Source of the DNA: Nageia nagi | Taxonomy: Eukaryota > Pinophyta | Assembly: GCA_050084985.1 (NCBI GenBank) | Contig: JBITNC010000001.1 | Span: forward strand, 145,204,001 to 145,268,000 | Length of the DNA stretch: 64,000 nt | Direction: 5' to 3' | Part shown: positions 55,165 through 64,000 of the stretch, in pieces | Position numbering within the stretch: the stretch's first letter is position 1 | Layout of the letters: each line of letters starts with the position of its first letter | Translations under genes and position numbers: made by a program | The notes under the pieces: model-generated | Told to the model about the DNA's origin: nothing | Seen by the model: the letters and a program-made list of their open reading frames with translations, nothing else | The model's database searches: none

Positions 55165-55660
55165 TGTGTGATTGAAGCAATAAAATTACATGTCCAAAGA
55201 AAAAGTGTAGCCAAGACATAGAAATATTTTTTTTGATCTTTTTGTTGATGTTATCTTTTGCTGAATGATATTGAGGGTCTTTATGTTGCCCCCCTTTTTA
55301 CTTGGGTGCCCTAGGAAAGATCCTTACATGGAGTAGCTAAGGAAAAATCTGCTAAGGAAGTTATCTTCTGGAAGATTATTTGGATGACTATGAAAATCCA
55401 TAATTAAGGCTGGAGATGGAAGGTATGATGTGCCTCCTTTATATTGTCTCAATCATGACTCTGGTCATTCCATTGTGTTTGATACTCAAGAATTATTTGC
55501 ACTTACATCCATGCCTCAAAACATAGACTTTATGCTTTGGATTGATGGAAATGATAATAAAATGTATGCCACCAATGGCCCAATAGACTATGAACATGAC
55601 GTTGGCACCTTGGTTTTGACTATAATTTTCTTTTATTTTGTTGGATCTATGTACCTGTAA
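55165..55660 (+). pseudogene. Antisense frame next to Gyp-3 PPT
   Basis: Mirror image of the antisense frame in Gyp-1. The start region reads VIEAIKLHVQRKSVAK before a stop. The end is an open frame at 55430-55660 with CLNHDSGHSIVFDTQELFAL, TSMPQNIDFMLWIDGNDNKM and a hydrophobic end LVLTIIFFYFVGSMYL. The middle has frameshifts. Similarity to Gyp-1 at the codon level in a region that is antisense to the element suggests a former gene. Function unknown. Confidence 0.5.
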
Positions 55661-55689
55661 TGAAATATTAATCATAAAATAATAATGGA

Positions 55690-56250
55690 TGCATAGTAAG
55701 TTGTTTCATCTATTAGAGATGATAAAATGTCAACATCTTGCTCACGGTTGCATCATCGATTTATCTTTTAAGTGAGTGAACTCTCACTAGTCATATTAAT
55801 GGCCATCGATGATCATACATTTGTATGTTTATGATCCAAAGATAGTATGCTTTATATGGGTTCAAAGAAAAAACCATGTGGATACACAGCAAAATTTATC
55901 ATCCATTGGAGATGATCCAATGTTAATAAATTGCTAACATCTATATCATTGGTTTACTTTTAAGTGAGTGAACTCTCACTAGCCGTTTCATTGGCCATTG
56001 CTGATCATACATTTATATGTTTATGATTTGAAGACATTATGCTTTAGATGGGTTTAAAGCAAAAACCCATGTGGATACATAATAAGTTGTATCATCTGTT
56101 GATGATGAGTCAATGTTAACAACTTATTAATGGCTGTATCATCGATTTGCTTTTAAATGAGTGAACTCTCACTAGCCGTTTCATTGGCCATTGACAATCA
56201 TGCATATTTATGTCCATGATCCAAAAACATTAGACTTTCAATTTTTTTTT
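55690..56250 (-). repeat. 192-bp tandem repeats in Gyp-3
   Basis: Three units; the marker AGTGAGTGAACTCTCACTAG lies at 55771, 55963 and about 56156, a 192-193 bp period. Homologous to the repeats at 26457-27185 in inverted orientation. Confidence 0.9.
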
Positions 56251-56374
56251 TTTTGCACATCATCGATGCCATGTTCTATGTGGATCTGTACATAAAATAA
56301 AAAGAAATTATGCCCCTACATTTGATATGAATTATTTTGTATGGGCATAGAGTTGTGCTTTTCAAGCATAAAAA

Positions 56375-57545
56375 TGCTTAAGATGGGTCCCATTGAAGGT
56401 TTTTGGTTTTTCCTTGCCATCCAAAGTTGATAACATGTATGCTCCTAATCCTGTTGCATCAACAACATATGGCCCCAACCAATTGGGTCCAAATTTGCCT
56501 TTAGCCTCTTAATTTGTTGTTGTTTTGTTGATATTCTCTTTTAAGACTAGGTCCCTTATTTTGAACTATTTAGCTTTTATCTTCTTGCCAAATGCTCTCT
56601 TAAGTTTTGCATGGTAGACCTTTTGATGCTCAATGGCTCTGATTCTTTTTTCATCTAAAATATCTAAGTACTACAATCTTGCTTTTCTTGCATCTTCATC
56701 TGGAATATCACCTTGTAAAGAGATACTAAGCGAAGGAATCTCTAACTCAAATGGGACAATGGCCTCATCTCCATATACCAATGAAAAGAGGGTTGCCCTA
56801 GTGGCTATTCAAACACTAATTCTGGAGGCCCATAGTGCATATGGCAATTGCTCATGCCAATCTCTTTTGTACTTATCCCATATTTTGGTAAGAATACTCT
56901 TAAGTTTCTTATTTATTGCTTCAACTTGACCATTTTCTTGAGGGTAGTAAACTGACAAAAAGCTTTGTGTGATGTGAAACTTTTTACCAAATGCTTGCAT
57001 ATCCTTGCCCTTGAGATTTGGACCATTATCCATGATCAACCTTTGTAGCACACCAAATCTAGTGTTGATGTATTCTGTAAGGAATCCAATAATCTTTTCT
57101 TATGTAATTAACTTCATGGGGATGGCTTTTGCCCACTTGGTAGTATATTCTATAGCTATGATGATAAATTTGTGTCCTTCTCTAGAATGAGGATTAATCA
57201 TGCCAATCAAATGTATGCCTCAAGTAGCAAAGGGCCATGGAGAAATAATGGAATTGAGTTCTTAAGTGGGCTATTTTTCTAAGTTTGCATGCTTTTGGCA
57301 TGGCACACACACTTCCACATGAGTTTGACAATTTTATTCCATAGTGGGCCAATAGTACCCTATTCTCAAGATCTTTGTATAAAGAGCTTTGGCATGAAAA
57401 TGGCCACCACATAATCCATCATGAGCTTGTTCTAAAGTAGTAGCTATCTCATCTTGTGTTAAACATATCAATAAAGCACCATCAAATGATCTTCTATATA
57501 AAATATCACTAATGATAACATATTTCATAGCAATCCTTCTCAATC
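56375..57545 (-). pseudogene. Gyp-3 integrase
   Basis: Minus strand. The zinc-binding part at 57334-57543 reads HDGLCGGHFHAKALYTKILR with IGYYWPTME following. The catalytic core has LIMDNGPNLKGKDMQAFGKK (second Asp kept) and YYPQENGQVEAINKKLKSI (Glu kept) at 56809-57051. The C-terminal end at about 56375-56700 includes RIRAIEHQKVYHAKLKRAFG and HLKHFYA. Stops and frame changes are present, but the motif residues are better kept than in Gyp-1. Confidence 0.92.
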
Positions 57546-57678
57546 TTAGTATATCAAGAAGGAATACTTTGGTCTCTTAAGTAGCTATAGATATCAAAAT
57601 ATCAGTCTTAAAAAGCATCATCATTGGCAATAAGATAGGAAAAAATAAAATGAATATGAGTTGTGTAAGATGAAGAAC

Positions 57679-58461
57679 TTAACTTATAGATAGTGAGAAT
57701 GGCTCCTCATCTTCAAGCTCAATTGGTACCAAAGAGGCTACACTTGCCATAGCATCTACATATCTATTGTTAGTCCTAGGAATGGTCTCAATAGTATACC
57801 TATCAAGTTTATCTATCAAATCAATCATAACCACCCTATAGGGCCTTAGATTCTCATCTTTGGTATCATAAGTATCCTTCACTTGGTTGAAAATAAGTTG
57901 TGAGTCCCCATAAATTTCTATGTTTACGATTTTCAGTTCTAAAGTTGCCATCAATCCCAGTATCAAAGCTTCATACTTAGCCATATTATTAGTGCATTTA
58001 AAAATCCAATTTATATGCAATAGGAATTACTTGATAGGTAGGGGAGACCAAAACAATACCTTCCCCTGCTCTATGAATGCATCTAGAACCATCAAAATAC
58101 AAGGTCCAAACTATAGGCTCATCCTCTAGAAGATAAATATAATCATTAAGGATGAAGATCTCTTCCAATTCACACTATTGGCACCCTATTAACAGGTCAT
58201 CAGGATACTGGCATCATGGCTCCTCCTTAAAAATGTTAAGAAATTTTTTGTGAATAACCTCCTTGCCTTCCTGAAGGAAATATGCTATCAGATTTACAAT
58301 GGCCTATCCTTTAATAGATTTTTACTTCACCATATTAATATCAAAATTTTGCAATAACATTAGCTACTTTGCAAATCTATCAGATAAGTGTTGTTTAGCC
58401 ATAAGATATTTTAAAGGATCAATAGGACTATCAACATATATGGTGCAATATAACAAGTAAT
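57679..58461 (-). pseudogene. Gyp-3 RNase H region with second RNase H
   Basis: Minus strand. The second RNase H shows EDEPIVWTLYFDGSRC at about 58135-58085, then KYEALILGLMATLELKIVNI, IYGDSQLIFNQVKDTYD and RYVDAMASVASLVPIELEDE (open at 57679-58020), so the Asp, Glu and Asp metal ligands are visible. The first RNase H end (PLKYMVAKQHLSDRFAK-like) is near 58310-58440 and is cut by Cop-6 at 58461. The protein is clearly closer to Gyp-1 than to any other element here. Confidence 0.9.
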
Positions 58462-58961
58462 TGTTGGAATGGATAATGCATTATTGTAAAGGTTTTGTAA
58501 TAATCTTTTATGTAAGTTCACTAATAATTAAAGGTATCATTTGATACCTTACATATTTAAGTGAATATGATAATGTAACTTGTTCTACATTCCATGTCAT
58601 GAGCATCCCCCTTACATAAAAGGATGTGCATGCCATGCTTTTGTACATTGGATAAAAAAGGTGATCCAAAGAGGAATTTTGGCCTATAAATAGAAGGCTC
58701 CTTATTTTTGATCACACACCAATTTGTGAAGTAAAGTTATGCTATAGGATAGTGTTTAGGAGAAAATATTAGGAGGATTGTAAAAGTTCATATTTGTTAA
58801 GAAGAGAGATCTAGTTAGTGGATGTACTCCTAGTTGGAGGAACCACTTACATCTTATGTTATCTTTATGAGATTGCTTTGTGAGTTTGTTAGATGTGTAT
58901 TGTGAGCTTTCATGTGATATTGGGAGTTTAGAATTGTTTAGTTTATACTTCAATTTTTTCA
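58462..58961 (+). repeat. Cop-6 5' LTR (500 bp)
   Basis: TGTTGGAATGGATAATGC to CAATTTTTTCA; TATA box CTATAAATAG at 58684-58693. Confidence 0.94.
58684..58693 (+). promoter_or_regulatory. TATA box in Cop-6 5' LTR
   Basis: CTATAAATAG in GGCCTATAAATAGAAGGC, exact family consensus. Confidence 0.72.
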
Positions 58962-58963
58962 TT

Positions 58964-58975
58964 TGGTATGAGAGC
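58964..58975 (+). other. Cop-6 primer-binding site
   Basis: TGGTATGAGAGC, one mismatch to the initiator tRNA-Met complement TGGTATCAGAGC, two bases after the LTR. Confidence 0.9.
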
Positions 58976-61912
58976 TTGGTGTGGTAGCTCTTCTTCTTAG
59001 TTTGGAAGCTCCTCCTCAACTTGGTGTGGTGGCTCTTCTTTTACAACTTGGTGATCTTCATTACTCATTCTACACCTCATGTTTTCAATTCATTATTGAG
59101 ATAAAGCTAAGAGAATGTATAAATTCTTTTCCTCTTAGTTTTTTTTTTTTGCATCATGCTACTAACATTTTATTTGCTACATGTTAGTTCTTTTGAGCAT
59201 ATTATGGCTAACAAAATTGTAATTTTTTAATTTATGCTAACCTCCTATTAATACTTGCAATTTTTTTAAAAATTGCTACAATTTTCTTAAGGGGTTACTT
59301 AAGCATATTTTGTAATATTACAAAGTAGTATTACCTTTGTAATATTACACAAAGATTATATAATTTAATTAAAAAAGGTATGATGCAATTTATTTATGTT
59401 TGAGGACTAATTTTTTTTTTAGGATGAATTTTTTAATGTTTTTATCTTTTTTTTCTAAAAACATTAAAAAGAGGAGGGGTTTCACTTTTTTTACAATAAA
59501 AAGGGTTTTTTTTTTAAATAAATAAATAAATAATTTTAAAAAAATAATAAAATAATAAAAAATTTGAAGCTATCTAGCAGTTGTGGCGGTGGCTGATAGG
59601 GTTGCTGCTAGCACTTCACTCCTCCCTTCTTCATGCAGCCCTGCTCCATCACCTACTTGTGGACATCCCACTGCACCACTGCTACTCCTCCCTATGGCTA
59701 CACCCATCGCCACCTCCCTGTAACTACTCCCCTTACCACTTGCTACGACCACCCCTACCATTGCTCGTGTGGCCTCTCCCCTTATTGCCTACTATGACCA
59801 TCAGCACCCCCTCCCATCGTGACCCACAACCACCCCCTCTCATCATGGCTACCTATTGCACCATTACTACCTCTCTACGATCTCTTCCACCACTATAATC
59901 ACTTGTCACACCATCATTGCCTATTGCAACCTCCCCACTATCACCCCCATCGCTACCTGCCATAGCCACTCCCACCTCGACCCTCTGAAGCTTTGCTTGA
60001 CGTGGCCATAACCACCTTCGCCAATGCAATTCACCCTTAGCTCTACTGGCCCTACTTTAGCCCACTCCACCTCTTCCTTGCATAGCCACCCACCTCCTCT
60101 CCTCTGCCTATGAGTAGGGCACCCCTCAACCATGTGTAGAATTACTTTTTGGGGTTCTTTTTTCTAAGTGGTTGGTGTATTTTTTGGTTAGCTTGCAAAT
60201 TAATTTTTCCCTCTACCACATTAATGGACTTGAGTGAAGTAAAAGGTAAGTTTTTTAAAGTAATCATGGTTGACCTTTTTTTTTTTTTCATATTCATTTG
60301 GTGGGTTGTGGAGTGGTTTTGCTTTGCAAAAGAGAAATATTATTATTTTAAAAGGTGATGCTTTTTGACATTAACTATTGGTAAAATTGTAATTTTTTAG
60401 TACTTATTAAATATACTAATGCATTTTTTTAGCATCTCTTTAATCAAAGTTTTGAGGTAACCTAATAATGCATTTTTAGTATCTATTGAATGGGGAGACA
60501 TTTTAAAATCAATTTTAAGTAAGGGAGGGGGAAATTTTTTGAAAATCCTTCACTTAAAATTTTGGATACTTATGCAAATTAAATAGGATAATGCATGCTC
60601 CTTTATTTTTTTAAAAATAATGCATGCTAAATGCTAAGTATTTATATTGTAAAGATAGATTGTTAAGCAAATTAAATAGGATAATACATGCTTCTCTATT
60701 TTAAAAAAAAAAATAATGCATGCTAAATGCTAAGAATTTATATTGCAAAGATAGATTCTTATGCAAATTAATAGGATAGTGCATGCTCCTTATTCTTTAA
60801 GTTAAATAATGTATGTTAAGTATTTATATTGCAAAGTGATAGATAGACTTATGCAAATTTAAGAAATAATGCATGTTTATGCTTTCTAAGCATTTGCATC
60901 AAAAGTATTTATGAATGAACTAATTCTTGTGTAGGAAATAATGCATGCTTTCTTAAAAATTTTAAGCTATGAAATGATGCATACTTTCTTAAAATTTTAA
61001 GCTATGGAATGATGCATGCTTATTACTTAAAAATTTAAGTTATGATGCAATTTACTTTCTTATACAAGAATGGACTTATGCAAATTACAAAAATTAAGAA
61101 TGATGTAAAAGATGTCTTTTAGGGGTTGGTAAACAAAACCCATTGAACACTTAAGTTTCAAATTTTTGAATGGATGATGTTTTACTTATGCTCTTTTACT
61201 TCATATTTTACTTTTTGATTTATTTGCTTATGTAATCAAAAACTCAAACATTGATATGAGTAACCCCCTAAAAATGAACACATCCACATGTACATTCTGC
61301 AACATGACTTGTTTGGGGAGTCATGAGATGAGGAAAGGCGGATTGGAGCCTTTAAGTTTGATAATCCAAATGGTGAAAAGTTCATACTTCTCAATTGCCC
61401 TAAGTCCTTTGTTGGTCTGAACATAACTCCAATAGGTGGATAGACATGTGTGTAGTGATACCACATGTCCACATGTCCATTCAAGGATTATCTTGATAAC
61501 CTAGGAGGACAACTTGAAATCTAATCAAGATTAATAATTTGGCCGATCCAATAAATATCATAACCTTAAAAAATAGTAGGTACTTCTTATGATAAAGTAT
61601 AATACTGACCAAGGTGAACTGGTTGAGGATTGGTAGTACTTGGGCTCCTCTTATGTGGGCATTCAAGTGAAGGCCTAATTTTAGATAAGAAAACAAGCCT
61701 CAATAATTTCACTCTACATCTATAGTTCTTGAGATGAGAAATGTATTTGGGTACATGGATTATTTGAGTTGTAAAACATTTGCACTTGTGAATCAAATCA
61801 ACAATATCTCTAGTGTTAAATATAACATGTATTATTTACTTGGTTAAAACATAACATTCAATGTTGTTTATTAAACCACATGCTTATTATTTTTCACATT
61901 CTTATGTAGCAA
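58976..61912 (+). other. Cop-6 leader (2.9 kb)
   Basis: Non-coding leader in modules: a GGTGTGGTAGCTCTTCTTC-like repeat just after the primer site (58978-59060), a C-rich island at 59575-60130, an AT-rich stretch with long T-runs, a minisatellite region at 60570-61050, and the conserved ~780-bp block at 61130-61910 before gag. The C-rich island gives long Pro/Leu/His frames on both strands that look like low-complexity artefacts. Confidence 0.78.
60570..61050 (+). repeat. ATGCATGC-rich tandem repeats in Cop-6 leader
   Basis: Units of about 80-105 bp marked by TTATGCAAATTAAATAGGAT at about 60571, 60664, 60769 and 60850, each with AATGCATGCTAAATGCTAAG. They are followed by ~35-bp units with TTTTAAGCTATGRAATGATG at 60960-61030. 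Related in motif, but not in unit length, to the Cop-3 leader minisatellite. Confidence 0.8.
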
Positions 61913-62927
61913 ATGGGAGAATCCTTTTTACCCAAACACATTCTTGATGGTTCCAAGTTTAAAATTTGGGAACCTTAAATGAGATCTGAGTTGCAGGCAA
62001 AGAAGCTTTGGTAAATAGTAAATAAGAACTTTGTACTTCTTATAGATGAAAAAGCACTAGAGGCTTACAACATGAAGAATGAGTTAACAATATGCATGAT
62101 TTATTGTGCAGTTTTAGATGATGTGCTCCTAATGATTTCCTTTTCAACCTCGATAAAAGAAGCTTAGGATAAGCTTAAGTAAATCTACCTTGGTTTAAAC
62201 TCTTCAAGAAGGTTTACCATTCTCCAAAAGTTTTTTCAATCTCATCAAGGGGAATATGAAAATGTGGCTATCTACTTGAATAAAATAATTGACCTAAGTA
62301 CCCAATTTATTGCTTGTGGGTGCAATTGGATCAATGATGAGTTCATGGTCTTCATCATTCTTCAAATCCTTTCTTCAAAGTTTGAAAACTTTGTGATAGT
62401 TATGAAAATAAGACTTGATGATGAAGAAGAAGTCTTCTCTCTTGAGAACCTTTCTAGGCACCTATTGAAACATGAGAAAATCCTTAATAATAAGGTGTTG
62501 ATTTCTTCTTATAAGGATAATAACATTGCTCTTAGAGCAACCAAAACTCCTTTTAAGAAGAAGTTCGACCATCAAAATAAATCTTATGCTTCTTCTTCCA
62601 AAAGGTTTGAGAAAAGAGGCAATGGCTACAATAGCAGCAAGAATAATAGAAACAATAACCATAGCAGTAGGAACAACAACAACAATAACCATTTCAAGTA
62701 AAAAGATAGAAAAGGCAAAGCAAATAATCCTTATCCTAAGAAAAATTTTGATGGTAATTGTAACTATTGGGCATCCAAGGTCATAAAGAAGTTGATTGCT
62801 ACAAAAAAAAAAAGATGAAGAGAACAAAGGTAATGGAAATATAAAGAACTACAAAGGAAAGAAGAATATTCATGTTAGTTTTGATACAATGATCTACTCC
62901 ATGTCTCGCTCTTTTTCATTTAATTAG
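61913..62927 (+). pseudogene. Cop-6 gag, degenerate
   Basis: The ATG at 61913 begins MGESFLPKHILDGSKFKIWE and soon meets a stop. A 145-codon open segment at 62264-62701 reads IYLNKIIDLSTQFIACGCNW, IILQILSSKFENFVIVMKIR, EEVFSLENLSRHLLKHEKIL and a Ser/Asn-rich tail. The knuckle at about 62757-62805 retains all C-C-H-C residues (CNYCGIQGHKEVDCYK) if a 1-base deletion in TATTGGGC is allowed for. Frames on the minus strand over 62462-62827 are shadows. Confidence 0.88.
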
Positions 62928-64000
62928 ATTATTGATTCTAGTTTCACTAATCACTTTTGCTTTGAAAAAGAAAAGTTTGAAAATTTTCACAAGTATAGAA
63001 AAGATGCGATTGTGATAGGTGATAACTCTACCCTTGAAGTCCAAGGAATTAGGAGTGTGTTGATTCATAACAAGGTTCTTGACAATGTGCTCTATGTTCC
63101 TAAGCTTAGGATGAACCTCCTCTTTATGATCCAAGTTGCTAGAAAATGGTACTCTTTTGAGTTTAACTCTCAATCTTGGTGCATTAAGAAAGGAATTACC
63201 ACGTCGGTTAAAGGATCAGTGAAAGATAACCTCTACATCATGGATCAAATTCTATCAAAGTTATGTCTTGCTTCTAGTGTGTGTTCAAAAGGCAATCTTT
63301 GGCACCACAATTTAGGGTACCTTAACCATAAGAGTAATCAAGTCATGAAAGACCAAGAACTTGTGAAAGGTTTACCTTCAATTTCTCCTTCGATTGGTCT
63401 ATGCAAGAAGTGCATTTTTGGTAAGATGCATAAACAAAAGTTTGAAAAAGATAAGATAATAAGAGCATCTCAACCTCTTCAACTTGTGCATTTAGATTTG
63501 ATGGGTCCATTTCATACTAAGTAACTTGAAGGAGCATCTTATGTCTTGACCTTCATTGATGAATTTAGTAGGATGACCTTTGGGTATCTACTTGAGCACA
63601 AGGATCAAACCTTTGAGAGTTTTAAAGTTTTTAAGGCCTTTGTTGAGAATCAAACTAACCTTAAAATCAAGATGTTGAGATCAAAAAATGAGGGAGAATA
63701 TAATAGCAATGAGTTTAATAACTTTTATGCTATGTATGGAATCAAGAGGTAATTTATGATTCCTTACACTCCTCAACAAAATGATGTTATCAAAAAGAAA
63801 AATATGATAATTATGGAGATAGTTAGATGCATGTTGGGTAATCTTCCTAGTTTTTTATAGGATGAATTTGTGAGCACTACTATTTACACTTTGAATAGGT
63901 GTCCCACAAAAGTTATTCAAAGTAAAATTCCTTTTGAAGCATGGTCAGAAAGAAAACCTAACATTTCTCATCTCAAGGTGTTTGGTTGTGAAGCATTCTC
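62928..64000 (+). pseudogene. Cop-6 pol, N-terminal part
   Basis: Protease begins IIDSSFTNHFC (D-S-S, Cys replaced by Phe). A 170-codon open segment at 63012-63524 covers the rest of protease and the GAG-pre-integrase domain: VLYVPKLRMNLLFMIQVARK, LWHHNLGYLNHKSNQVMKD and LCKKCIFGKMHKQKFEKDK. A stop follows, then integrase continues at 63546-63752 with TFIDEFSRMTFGYLLEHKDQ. The motif RSKNEGEYNSNEF has Lys in place of the second catalytic Asp. It ends at the window edge before RT. Confidence 0.9.

Larger units (their letters stand above)
54514..58461 (-). mobile_element. Gyp-3: Tat-type Ty3/gypsy element, 3' half, minus strand
   Basis: A relative of Gyp-1 on the opposite strand: 3' LTR, polypurine tract, antisense frame, 192-bp tandem repeats, integrase, second RNase H and part of the first RNase H. 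It is cut at 58461 by insertion of Cop-6; its 5' half should continue beyond the right end of the window. On its left the LTR lacks the last ~13 bases and abuts the broken Cop-5 gag. Confidence 0.9.
58462..64000 (+). mobile_element. Cop-6: Ty1/copia element, plus strand, cut by window end
   Basis: A Cop-1/-2/-3 family member inserted in Gyp-3. It has a complete 5' LTR (58462-58961), a tRNA-Met primer site, a 2.9-kb leader, gag and the first part of pol, and runs off the window in integrase. The five bases before it are GTAAT; the same five should follow its 3' LTR outside the window. The frame is broken in gag and pol, but long open stretches remain. Confidence 0.93.

Noticed and set aside
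55690-56250. Palindromic AGTGAGTGAACTCTCACT units as a possible operator or origin
   Set aside because: They are simply the repeat unit of the Tat-type element; the same repeats sit at the same place in Gyp-1, so an independent regulatory role is not supported.
59581-60133. Leu/Pro/His-rich frame (105 codons) on the plus strand and overlapping minus-strand frames
   Set aside because: Both strands are open at once because the island is C-rich and low in complexity. It lies in the Cop-6 leader and differs from the islands in other copies, so it is not a conserved gene.
1-64000. tRNA, rRNA, CRISPR arrays, bacterial operons or organellar inserts
   Set aside because: No cloverleaf with a B-box-like GGTTCGANTCC, no rRNA core sequence, no regular spacer-repeat array and no recognisable plastid or mitochondrial gene was found on either strand. 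The tandem repeats present lack unique spacers.

Overview
The window is a piece of a large, AT-rich plant nuclear genome. It is built almost entirely from nested and decaying LTR retrotransposons. I found no intact cellular gene, no rRNA or tRNA gene, no CRISPR array and no bacterial or organellar block. The plant assignment rests on Ty1/copia elements primed by initiator tRNA-Met (TGGTATCAGAGC-type PBS), Ty3/gypsy elements with a second, plant-type RNase H, a plant DUF4283/CCHC LINE protein, and a PPR-gene-derived repeat. Nesting, long leaders and heavy decay suit a large seed-plant genome such as a gymnosperm, but the species cannot be fixed from the sequence.

Layout, left to right. 1-4652: 3' part of a plus-strand copia (Cop-1) ending in a 500-bp LTR. 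4830-5331 and 12719-12957: remnant of a PPR gene, including a tandem array of a 111-bp (37-codon) unit, cut in two by Cop-2 (5337-12713, minus, perfect 5-bp target duplication). 13316-16909: TRG-1, a young non-autonomous copia-like element with near-identical 318-bp LTRs, a truncated Gag ORF and an unusual acidic ORF but no pol. 17000-22199: old DNA with a LINE ORF1 remnant and an unidentified coding remnant. 22205-28358: Gyp-1, a Ty3/gypsy element of Tat type (dual RNase H, 192-bp 3' tandem repeats) that has lost most of gag, protease and RT and carries an in-frame Gag-RT fusion. 28364-30476: leader-like DNA. 30477-49130: a glutamine-rich gypsy gag (Gyp-2) split into three parts by Cop-3 (31102-38746, plus) and Cop-4 (39342-47691, minus). 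49777-54513: truncated minus-strand Cop-5. 54514-58461: 3' half of a second Tat-type element (Gyp-3, minus), interrupted by Cop-6 (58462 to beyond the window, plus).

How the parts relate. Cop-1, -2, -3 and -6 are one copia family (LTRs of about 500 bp starting TGTTGGAATGTATAATGC, TATA box CCTATAAATAG). They have very long leaders (about 1.8-3 kb) holding ATGCATGC-rich minisatellites, GC-rich islands and a conserved block of about 780 bp. Cop-4 and Cop-5 are related but distinct. All copia gag-pol regions carry stops, frameshifts and, in most copies, substituted catalytic residues, so none looks autonomous. TRG-1 has an exact tRNA-Met primer site and would have needed copia-type enzymes in trans.

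Most original observations: TRG-1 with its Gag/UGA/acidic-protein arrangement; the PPR-derived 111-bp array; the Gag-RT fusion and a shared antisense reading frame in the Tat-type elements; and the conserved leader module of the copia elements. All alignments and repeat counts were done by eye.
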